Shown here: piece after piece, positions 1-5,302 of the stretch | How positions within the stretch are numbered: position 1 is the stretch's first letter | Layout: each line of letters opens with the position of its first letter | DNA from: CAZVTU01 sp964630295 | Lineage (GTDB): Bacteria; Patescibacteriota; Minisyncoccia; Minisyncoccales; RBG-13-42-11 | Assembly (NCBI GenBank): GCA_964630295.1 | Contig: CAZVTU010000023.1 | Coordinates: forward strand, 1 to 9,444 | Direction: 5' to 3' | DNA length: 9,444 bases | Program-made: the position numbers and the translations under genes | Notes under the pieces: model-generated | Seen by the model: the letters and a program-made list of their open reading frames with translations, nothing else | Databases searched by the model: none | Told to the model about the DNA's origin: nothing

Positions 1-331
1 TTTGATTTTGTTTTAAAAAAATAGATCCATCACCGATAACTTCTTTTGGTAAATCAAATCGAAAAGAAGCATCTCCTTCTTTACAAAAGAAAAATTTATT
101 TCGATGGGAATATAAAAATTTAACCTTAACCTTTTCTATTTCTGCTTCTTCGAATTCTTCTCCAGGATGGAAGGTTCGAGAAATAACGTTACCAGTAATT
201 AGATTTTTAATTTTAGTTTGAACAACCGAACTTCCTCTACCCTTAAAAACAAAAGAAGATTCCAAAACCTCATAAGGCTCCGAATTTAAAATAAATCTTA
301 CTCCTTTTTTTAAATCAGTGTGAGCTAACAT
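1..331 (-). CDS. efp: Elongation factor P, N-terminal part (runs off window)
   Basis: This is the first 110 residues of EF-P, the tRNA-shaped factor that binds between the P and E sites and relieves ribosome stalling at consecutive prolines. The N-terminal KOW-like domain is clear: it starts MLAHTDLKKG and continues with SEPYEVLESSFVFKGRG and then TKIKNLITGNVISRTF, matching the EF-P pattern of a GEPY-like strand, the tip loop and the KLKNLRTG-like strand. The middle domain has begun (FLYSHRNKFFFCKEGD). The tip loop reads KGRG where E. coli has PGKG, so the normally modified lysine position is Arg32. The ATG lies 6 nt after the fmt stop, so it is the distal gene of the minus-strand operon. No Shine-Dalgarno sequence is visible; the start is preceded by an AAATAAAT run. 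The C-terminal domain lies outside the window. The family call is confident. Confidence 0.93.
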   Translation of the reverse strand, partial: MLAHTDLKKGVRFILNSEPYEVLESSFVFKGRGSSVVQTKIKNLITGNVISRTFHPGEEFEEAEIEKVKVKFLYSHRNKFFFCKEGDASFRFDLPKEVIGDGSIFLKQNQ

Positions 332-337
332 ATTTAT

Positions 338-1342
338 TTAACCTAAAATTGTTCCGATAAAATCGGGGTGGCCTCTAATGAATTCTTCAGAAGCCATCTC
401 TTTTTTTCCTTCGAGTTGCAATTTCTCAATAATCAAAAAACCTTTACCAGTTTGAACACATAATTCATTTTGGGGAGCAACTAAAGTCTTTCCAACGGGA
501 TAAGTTAGAGTATTAATTTTTTCTAAAACCCTTGCTTTTAAAATTTTTATTCGTCTTTTTTTCCACATAGTGAAACTTCCTGGCCAAGGATTAAAAGCTC
601 TAATTTGTCTTTCAATCTCTCTAGCTGACTTTTTCCAATCAATTTTACCATCTTCTTTTTTTAAAAATTTACTATAAGTGGATTTTGATTCATCCTGATT
701 AATTACTTCAATCTCATTATTTATTAACTTTGGAATAGTCTCAATTAATAAATTGCCCCCTAACTTTCCCAATTTATTGTGTAATGTAGTATAAGTTTCT
801 TTTTCTTCTATTTTTATTTCTTTTTGTCTTAATATAGGTCCCGCATCAATTTCTTCTGTCATTTTTATAATAGTCACACCTGTTTTATCGTCGCCATTTA
901 AAATTGCAAATTGAATGGGAGAGGGACCTCGCCAACGAGGTAAAAGAGAAGGATGAATATTTAAACATCCGTATTTTGGTATTTTAAGAATATCGTTTGG
1001 AATAATTTGGCTATAGGCAGCAACAACAATAAGATCGGGATTTGTATTTTGTATTTCGTATGTTGTATCCTTGATTTTGTCTGGTTGTAAAATTGGTATT
1101 TTATATTTCTCAGCTAGAATCTTTACTGGTGGAGGAGTGAGAATTTGTTTTCTGCCAACTTGTTTATCAGGAGCTGTAATAACTAAAAGCGGTTTCAAAT
1201 TATTTTGAATTAATTTATCTAAAATAATTGCTCCGAATTCCGGCGTTCCTACAAAAATAATTTTGACTTTTGACGAGGGGCCCGCTTTGGCGGGAGGGTG
1301 GTGGGGGGGTATGTAGTTTTGACTTTTGACTTTTGAGCTCAT
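338..1342 (-). CDS. fmt: Methionyl-tRNA formyltransferase with repeat-derived N-terminal extension
   Basis: This enzyme transfers a formyl group from 10-formyl-tetrahydrofolate to Met-tRNA(fMet) for translation initiation. The catalytic domain starts at KIIFVGTPEFG (about residue 27) and carries NIHPSLLPRWRG and EEIDAGPIL. Asn128, His130 and Asp166 correspond to the E. coli triad N108/H110/D146. The C-terminal OB-like tRNA-binding domain follows (REIERQIRAFNPWPGSF). The 334 residues compare with about 315 in E. coli. The first ~26 residues are not native Fmt: they are encoded by CAAAAGT-type heptamers flanking a GC-rich hairpin. No start codon exists directly before KIIFVG (its valine codon is GTC), so translation must begin upstream. 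I chose ATG 1342 because it forms an ATGA overlap with the previous stop. ATG 1357, five codons earlier with a GAGG 7 nt upstream, is a real alternative. A second heptamer array encodes residues 92-101. Confidence 0.93.
   Translation of the reverse strand: MSSKVKSQNYIPPHHPPAKAGPSSKVKIIFVGTPEFGAIILDKLIQNNLKPLLVITAPDKQVGRKQILTPPPVKILAEKYKIPILQPDKIKDTTYEIQNTNPDLIVVAAYSQIIPNDILKIPKYGCLNIHPSLLPRWRGPSPIQFAILNGDDKTGVTIIKMTEEIDAGPILRQKEIKIEEKETYTTLHNKLGKLGGNLLIETIPKLINNEIEVINQDESKSTYSKFLKKEDGKIDWKKSAREIERQIRAFNPWPGSFTMWKKRRIKILKARVLEKINTLTYPVGKTLVAPQNELCVQTGKGFLIIEKLQLEGKKEMASEEFIRGHPDFIGTILG
1041..1068 (-). repeat. Heptamer array type C (ATACRAR-like, 4 units) inside fmt
   Basis: On the coding strand four 7-nt units follow one another: ATACAAC, ATACGAA, ATACAAA, ATACAAA. 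They encode residues 92-101 of Fmt (DTTYEIQNTN), directly before the conserved PDLIVVAAY strand. The same unit type and copy number occur in murC at 6220-6247. Confidence 0.8.
1261..1336 (-). repeat. Heptamer array type A (CAAAAGT) interrupted by a 42-nt GC-rich hairpin insert, at the fmt start
   Basis: On the plus strand TTTTGACTTTTGAC appears at 1261-1274 and again at 1317-1330, flanking a 42-nt G-rich segment (1275-1316) that contains the stem CCCGC/GCGGG (1281-1294). The flanks look like the direct repeats of an insertion into a heptamer array, or like recombination between heptamers. The whole cassette is read in frame as about 24 residues at the N-terminus of Fmt. Confidence 0.8.
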
Positions 1343-1815
1343 TTTACTATTCTCCATTCAATTTCCTCTTCTTTACCGGCAAATTCAAGCCATTCACCTT
1401 CAGGAGAAATCACATACCATTTTTTCTTGGTTTCCGACCAAACCATCGGATTTCCTTGATAATAAGGTTTTTTAACAATTTCTTTTGGCTTTAATCTATC
1501 TAATTCCAGCCACTTTTTAAAAACAGTTTCAATAGCATAATCTAACCCACGAGATTTTGCCCATTCAGCTACTTTATCAATAGCCTTTTTAGCTCTCTTC
1601 ACGGAACCTGCCAATTCCAATAATTGTTTTGCTGGTCGGGTAAATCTCGAATAAATAATTTTCTTCTTCTTAGCATCTTCTTTAATCTGCTCCAAAGAGA
1701 GTCCCTTACTAAAGAAATAATGATTAACTATCTCTTGAATCTTTGTTTCTTCCCTTTCTTTTTTCTTTAATTTTCTTTTTAACTTTTGACTTTTGACTTT
1801 TGACTTTTTATTCAT
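1339..1815 (-). CDS. Hypothetical lysine-rich protein with tryptophan-rich C-terminus
   Basis: I do not recognise this 158-residue protein. The first ~25 residues are almost entirely Lys, Ser, Gln, Arg and Glu; residues 4-13 come from CAAAAGT heptamers, so the extreme N-terminus is probably disordered. The middle (about 28-110) is predicted helical and charged, with VNHYFFSKGLSLEQIKEDAKK and AKKAIDKVAEWAKSRG, which could form a small helical bundle. The C-terminus (about 118-158) is aromatic, with PYYQGNPMVWSETKKKWYVISPEGEWLEF suggesting a compact beta-sheet module containing four tryptophans overall. There is no signal peptide or membrane segment. ATG 1815 overlaps the AMMECR1 stop by 8 nt; a TTG at 1824 is possible but weaker. 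The gene ends in an ATGA overlap with fmt, so it should be co-expressed with translation genes. It may be a lineage-specific nucleic-acid or ribosome-associated protein, but that is inference from charge and context only. Confidence 0.75.
   Translation of the reverse strand: MNKKSKVKSQKLKRKLKKKEREETKIQEIVNHYFFSKGLSLEQIKEDAKKKKIIYSRFTRPAKQLLELAGSVKRAKKAIDKVAEWAKSRGLDYAIETVFKKWLELDRLKPKEIVKKPYYQGNPMVWSETKKKWYVISPEGEWLEFAGKEEEIEWRIVK
1777..1804 (-). repeat. Heptamer array type A (4 units) at the start of the hypothetical gene
   Basis: Plus-strand units TTTTAAC, TTTTGAC, TTTTGAC, TTTTGAC give (AAAAGTC)n on the coding strand and encode the KSKVKSQKLK-like N-terminus. A 7-nt unit cycles through all three frames, so the peptide stays open whatever the phase. 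Confidence 0.8.
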
Positions 1816-2368
1816 ATTTTTCAACTGAAAATCGATAAATAACTACTTTTTCTTTAACTGGATCAATTCCTCCTTTTTGACAGGCGATTAAAAACTGTTT
1901 TTCTACACTATCGACACCCGGTAAATCAGGAAGCAAGAGCCCACTTTTAAAAGGGACATGGCCGTCAAAAACTACATCTTCATTAGGATAAATCAGGGGA
2001 TTTGTCTTTACAATTATACCAAATTTCTTAGGATCCAACTCCTTGATATCTTTAACTAATTCTGGCTCACTTAAAATATAAACTGTATAAGAAAGATAGG
2101 GAAGTTCTTCTTTTTTGATCGGACCGAAACGATAATCTTCGGTGGCAGCTGCTATAGCATTACGAATGATTTCTTCGGCGATGTTTGGTCGGGTTGGTAA
2201 ATAAGTCCCAATACAACCTCGTAATTGACCATTTTTCTCAATAGTTACAAAAGTACCAGCCTTTTTTCTATAGAATTCTTCTGGTAGGTCATTGGGAGGA
2301 GAGATTATTTTTCCTTCTTTAATATAATTTTCCACTGCTTTTTCAGCTAATAAAATATGATGATTCAT
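1808..2368 (-). CDS. amrA: AMMECR1-domain protein (AmmeMemoRadiSam system protein A)
   Basis: This 186-residue protein carries the AMMECR1 domain signature LRGCIGTYLPTRPN (residues 49-62), followed by the helix AEEIIRNAIAAATEDYRF and the strand YLSYTVYILSEPE, and ends with the family pattern SVEKQFLIACQKGGI. Its molecular function is not established in bacteria; the conserved Arg-Gly-Cys patch is thought to be a functional surface. Between the usual VK and SGLLLPDLPGVD segments there is an insertion of about 19 residues (roughly 122-140, with DVVFDGHVPF), longer than the short linker I remember for the family. Members B and radical SAM lie upstream in the same operon, separated only by truB, so the triad is complete. 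The start is 8 nt after the truB stop, preceded by AAATAAAT rather than a Shine-Dalgarno sequence. The gene symbol follows informal AmmeMemoRadiSam naming. Confidence 0.9.
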   Translation of the reverse strand: MNHHILLAEKAVENYIKEGKIISPPNDLPEEFYRKKAGTFVTIEKNGQLRGCIGTYLPTRPNIAEEIIRNAIAAATEDYRFGPIKKEELPYLSYTVYILSEPELVKDIKELDPKKFGIIVKTNPLIYPNEDVVFDGHVPFKSGLLLPDLPGVDSVEKQFLIACQKGGIDPVKEKVVIYRFSVEKYE

Positions 2369-2376
2369 ATTTATTT

Positions 2377-3051
2377 TTAAATTTTAATCAAAAATTTTTT
2401 CCAGTTTTTAGAATTAATTTCCGAAAGCTTTTTTGCCTTCTCAACAGAGAGATCTCCAATCTTTGTCCTTCTTAATTCTTCCAAATAGGCACCGCAGGTT
2501 AATTTTTTGCCAATATCATTAGCCAAAGATCTAATATAAGTTCCGGAAGAACAATTAATTTTAATTTTGAGATAAGGCCAATTATATTTCAAAATTTTAA
2601 TTTCATAAATTTTCACTTTTTGTGGTTTCAATTCTATTTTTTTACCTTTTCTAGCTAACTCATAGGCCTTTTTTCCTTTGATTTTCTTGGCTGAATAAAG
2701 TGGGGGAGTTTGATAAATTTCTCCCAAGAATTCTCTTAAATTTTTTTTAATTTCTTTTTCAGTTGGAATCTTTTTAACTTGCAATTTTTTAATTTTTCCA
2801 GTCCTATCAAAAGTATTAGATATTTCTCCTAATTTGATTCTAGCTATATATTCTTTATCTAATTTTAAAAATTTTTCTAATTTTCCAGTAGCTTCTCTAC
2901 CAATTCCTAAAATCAAAAGGCCAGTTGCAAAAGGATCTAATGTTCCGGCATGACCAATTTTTTTAATTTTAGTGATCTTTCTAAAAAGATCAATTACATC
3001 GTGAGAGGTCTTCTTCGGAGGTTTATCAAATAAAATAAAACCAAAATTCAT
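2377..3051 (-). CDS. truB: tRNA pseudouridine-55 synthase
   Basis: TruB isomerises uridine 55 in the T-loop of tRNAs to pseudouridine. The N-terminus GFILFDKPPKKTSHDVI and the catalytic motif GHAGTLDPFATGLLILGIG are unmistakable; Asp39 is the nucleophile. Later family segments are EYIARIKLGEISNTFDRTG, YQTPPLYSAKKIKGKKAYELAR and CSSGTYIRSLANDIG. At 224 residues it is shorter than E. coli TruB (314) and stops soon after the catalytic domain, so it lacks the usual C-terminal PUA-like domain, as expected for streamlined genomes. The ATG overlaps the TGA of the Memo-like gene as ATGA, which implies translational coupling. It splits the AMMECR1-Memo-radical SAM triad. Confidence 0.96.
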   Translation of the reverse strand: MNFGFILFDKPPKKTSHDVIDLFRKITKIKKIGHAGTLDPFATGLLILGIGREATGKLEKFLKLDKEYIARIKLGEISNTFDRTGKIKKLQVKKIPTEKEIKKNLREFLGEIYQTPPLYSAKKIKGKKAYELARKGKKIELKPQKVKIYEIKILKYNWPYLKIKINCSSGTYIRSLANDIGKKLTCGAYLEELRRTKIGDLSVEKAKKLSEINSKNWKKFLIKI

Positions 3052-3674
3052 GTTAATTTAAAATTCACCACTAAATATCCCACTCCAAAAGGAGCCTCAT
3101 AAGAGAGGATTTCTGGTTGATATCTTATTCCTGACTCTTCCAGTATCCCCAAAAGAAAACAGAAAGAACGTAGGCCACATTCACCAGCTTCAGGATATAA
3201 TTCATCTAATTTTAATATCTTTTCAATGTCTTTTTTCTTTAAACTCTCAATTAAATCTTTATCAAATTTAGGGCCATCAGGATGAAAACCATAAGGTCCA
3301 TCTTCTTTTAAACAATGAGATAAATCTCCACTAGCTACCAGAGCAATTTTGGGGGACACCGGGTGTCCCCAAATTTTACTGTGGTAGATTTCTTTTCCTT
3401 TTTGAAAATAGAAAAAAGGGGGTTCTGTGCCAATTAAAAATGTTTCAATTTTTCCTTTGAAATCTTTAGCAAGGAAATATAAAGGAACATTGAAGCCCCA
3501 ATCAGGATGAGGTGAAGAAATAATGATTGTGTCAGGTTTAGCTTCACACAATTTCTTCCCTAAATTCTCAAGAGCAGTGATTGTTTTTTTTACTTGCTTT
3601 CTATCATTTTCAGAGCCAACTGAAGGTAAAATTATCGGTGGATGAGGTGAGATACAGGCGAAAATTATAGACAT
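3048..3674 (-). CDS. amrB: Memo/LigB-like class III extradiol dioxygenase-fold protein (AmmeMemoRadiSam system protein B)
   Basis: This 208-residue protein has the Memo/LigB fold pattern. It opens with ISPHPPIILPSVG (His11), then IIISSPHPDWGF (His56), VASGDLSHCLK (His120), GFHPDGPKFD (His131) and PEAGECGLRSF (Glu165/Cys166). By comparison with LigB and human Memo, His11, His56 and Glu165 or Cys166 are candidate metal ligands and His120 the active-site histidine. The substrate is unknown. It is shorter than human MEMO1 (about 297 residues). Residues about 101-109 (IWGHPVSPK) are encoded by a perfect GC-rich palindrome inserted just before the VASGDLSH strand. The gene lies 1 nt after the radical SAM gene and overlaps truB by 4 nt. 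The partner role with A and the radical SAM enzyme is inferred from the conserved three-gene set. Confidence 0.88.
   Translation of the reverse strand: MSIIFACISPHPPIILPSVGSENDRKQVKKTITALENLGKKLCEAKPDTIIISSPHPDWGFNVPLYFLAKDFKGKIETFLIGTEPPFFYFQKGKEIYHSKIWGHPVSPKIALVASGDLSHCLKEDGPYGFHPDGPKFDKDLIESLKKKDIEKILKLDELYPEAGECGLRSFCFLLGILEESGIRYQPEILSYEAPFGVGYLVVNFKLT
3352..3370. repeat. Perfect GC-rich palindrome inside the Memo-like gene
   Basis: GGGGACACC (3352-3360), one central G, then GGTGTCCCC (3362-3370), with A/T-rich flanks that extend the pairing (TTTT/AAA). It is read in frame on the minus strand as the core of IWGHPVSPK. The paired arms resemble those at 6728-6751 with one compensatory change, so these appear to be two copies of one hairpin family. 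Confidence 0.8.
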
Positions 3675-3675
3675 A

Positions 3676-4692
3676 TTACTTTAAGATTAAATTTAAGTCT
3701 TCGCCACATTTGGGGCATTTACCCTGTTTGTCATGGCGGGAGATTATATAACCAGTTCGGTCAATCACTAAAGTATTACACTTGGGACAAAAAGTATCTT
3801 CTGAGGGAAGGCCAGGAACATTACCAGTATAGACATATTTTAAACCAATTTCTTTGCCAATTTTGTAGGCTTTTTCCAAAGTTTCTACTGGCGTTTCTGG
3901 TAAATTCTGAAGCTTCCAGGAAATTGCTCCGGAAAATTGGGTAATATGCCAGGGAGTTTCAGAGCCCAAATCATTTTTAATAAATTTGGCAATATTTTGA
4001 AAAATCTCTTCAGAATCATTTAAAGTAGGAATTACTAAAGTCGTTACCTCTACCCAAATTTTCTTTTCCTTTAATCTTTTTAAAGTATCTAAAACTGGCT
4101 GTAATCTACCGCCACAATATTTAGTATAAAACTCATCGGTAAAACCCTTTAAATCGACATTAGCTGCATCTAAATAAGGGGAGACAAGATCAAAAAGTTC
4201 TTTTGACCAGAAACCATTAGTTACCCAGTTGTTTTTCAAACCCTTTTTCTTGGCTAATCTCATTGTATCTAGGGCATACTCTGAAAAGATGGCAGGTTCA
4301 GTGTAAGTATAAGAAATACTTGGTAATTTATTTTCCAAAGCAGTTTTAACAATTTCTTCTGGAGAAATATTTTCACCTTCTATTCTATGAGTTAGCTGAG
4401 GCATCTGGGAAATATCCCAATTCTGACAGGAAAGACATTTGAAATTGCAGCCTACCGTAGCAATTGATAGAGATTGACTTCCGGGTAAAAAATGAAAAAA
4501 TGGTTTTTTTTCAACAGGATCAATGTGAATAGCAACGGCTTTTCCATAATTTAGAGCATATAATTTTCCATTTTGGTTTTCTCGAACACCACAAATACCT
4601 CTCTTAGTTGGGGAAACAATACAATAATGAGCACAATTCTGACATTGAATTTTTTTATTTTTAAGTTTTTTGTATAAATATACCTCCTTCAT
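3676..4692 (-). CDS. amrS: AmmeMemoRadiSam system radical SAM enzyme
   Basis: This 338-residue radical SAM protein has the [4Fe-4S] motif CNFKCLSC at Cys82/Cys86/Cys89, preceded by the family segment DPVEKKPFFHFLPGSQSLSIATVGC. An N-terminal cysteine cluster (CQNCAHYC at 17-24, then Cys34) is typical of this PflA-like subfamily. A C-terminal zinc-ribbon-like pair (CPKC at 302-305, CPKC at 326-329) is present. Other landmarks are SYTYTEPAIFSEY, NWVTNGF, DAANVDLKGF and EVTTLVIPTLNDSEEI. The enzyme should cleave S-adenosylmethionine to a 5'-deoxyadenosyl radical; its substrate is unknown. It heads the minus operon. The ATG lies about 2-3 nt downstream of the predicted transcription start, so the message is nearly leaderless. 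A strong AAGGAGGT sequence occurs just inside the coding region (codons 2-4), with no usable start behind it. Confidence 0.94.
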   Translation of the reverse strand: MKEVYLYKKLKNKKIQCQNCAHYCIVSPTKRGICGVRENQNGKLYALNYGKAVAIHIDPVEKKPFFHFLPGSQSLSIATVGCNFKCLSCQNWDISQMPQLTHRIEGENISPEEIVKTALENKLPSISYTYTEPAIFSEYALDTMRLAKKKGLKNNWVTNGFWSKELFDLVSPYLDAANVDLKGFTDEFYTKYCGGRLQPVLDTLKRLKEKKIWVEVTTLVIPTLNDSEEIFQNIAKFIKNDLGSETPWHITQFSGAISWKLQNLPETPVETLEKAYKIGKEIGLKYVYTGNVPGLPSEDTFCPKCNTLVIDRTGYIISRHDKQGKCPKCGEDLNLILK

Positions 4693-4701
4693 TACTCTTT
4701 A

Positions 4702-4730
4702 ATTTTAGCTTAAAATTTGCTATTCTTCAA
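4702..4730 (-). promoter_or_regulatory. Promoter of the AmmeMemoRadiSam-truB-fmt-efp operon
   Basis: On the minus strand the sequence reads TTGAAG (4730-4725), a 17-nt spacer, then TAAAAT (4707-4702), a good sigma-70-type pair. A transcription start 7 nt past the -10 box would fall near 4695, leaving only about 2-3 nt before the ATG at 4692. It interdigitates with the divergent thpR promoter. Confidence 0.65.
4704..4726 (+). promoter_or_regulatory. thpR-murC promoter (extended -10), embedded TTTAGC box
   Basis: TGCTATTCT at 4718-4726 is an extended -10 element (TG-n-TATTCT). The -35 position (4698-4703, TTTAAT) is poor, consistent with extended -10 dependence. A start 7 nt downstream falls on or beside the ATG at 4733, predicting a leaderless mRNA. 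The spacer is TTTAGCTTAAAATTT (4704-4718), identical to the first block of the conserved elements at 7112 and 7927, with inverted arms TAGC and GCTA. The same bases form part of the opposite promoter, so a factor binding here could affect both operons. Confidence 0.5.
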
Positions 4731-4732
4731 TT

Positions 4733-5302
4733 ATGAAACATCGAATTTTTATTGCGATAAATTTACCAGAAAATATAAAGAAAAAATTAGTGGAATATCA
4801 AGAAAAATGGCCAGAACTACCAATTCGATGGACGAAAAAAGAAAATCTTCACATTACTTTGATATTTTTAGGATACCTCTCAGATGAAGAGCTTTTGGAA
4901 GTTTTGAAAATTACTAGAGAAGTGGCCTCAAGAAATTCTTCATTTTCAGTAAATTTGAAAAAAATTATCTATGCTCCGCCCAAAAAGATGCCACCTCGTA
5001 TGGTCTGGGTGGAAGGAGAAAAATCTAAAGAATTCACTCAACTTCGAGATGATTTAGAAAAATCTTTATTTGCTTCAGATAAAGTTCATTTTTCTCCGGA
5101 AGAAAGAGCTTTTTCACCTCATATTACTCTAGGAAGAATCAGAAGTTGGGAATTTAGGCAAATCGAGCCTGAAGAAAGACCGGAAGTAACAGAAGAAATT
5201 AATTTAAATTTTGAGGTAAATTCTATCGAAGTAATGGAAAGTCAATTAAAAAGAGGAGGAGCGGAATATACAATTTTAGAATCATGCCCTCTAAAAAGCT
5301 AA
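4733..5302 (+). CDS. thpR: RNA 2',3'-cyclic phosphodiesterase
   Basis: This is a 189-residue member of the 2H phosphoesterase superfamily (LigT/ThpR), which opens 2',3'-cyclic phosphate ends of RNA and may also ligate tRNA halves. Both catalytic HxT motifs are present: HITL at His40-Thr42 (in KENLHITLIFLG) and HITL at His130-Thr132 (in AFSPHITLGRIR). The N-terminus RIFIAINLPENIKKKL and the end IEVMESQLKRGGAEYTIL are family-typical, and the length matches (about 180-190). The ATG coincides with the predicted transcription start. The 3' end overlaps murC by 19 nt in another frame, so the two genes form an operon although their roles (RNA processing and cell wall) are unrelated. Confidence 0.95.
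   Translation: MKHRIFIAINLPENIKKKLVEYQEKWPELPIRWTKKENLHITLIFLGYLSDEELLEVLKITREVASRNSSFSVNLKKIIYAPPKKMPPRMVWVEGEKSKEFTQLRDDLEKSLFASDKVHFSPEERAFSPHITLGRIRSWEFRQIEPEERPEVTEEINLNFEVNSIEVMESQLKRGGAEYTILESCPLKS

Noticed and set aside
1816..1824. TTG start for the hypothetical protein
   Set aside because: ATG 1815 is three codons downstream and gives an 8-nt overlap; nothing supports the rarer codon.
4676..4690. AAGGAGGT as ribosome binding site on the minus strand
   Set aside because: It lies after the radical SAM ATG, and no start codon follows at a suitable distance in any useful frame; family alignment supports the upstream ATG.
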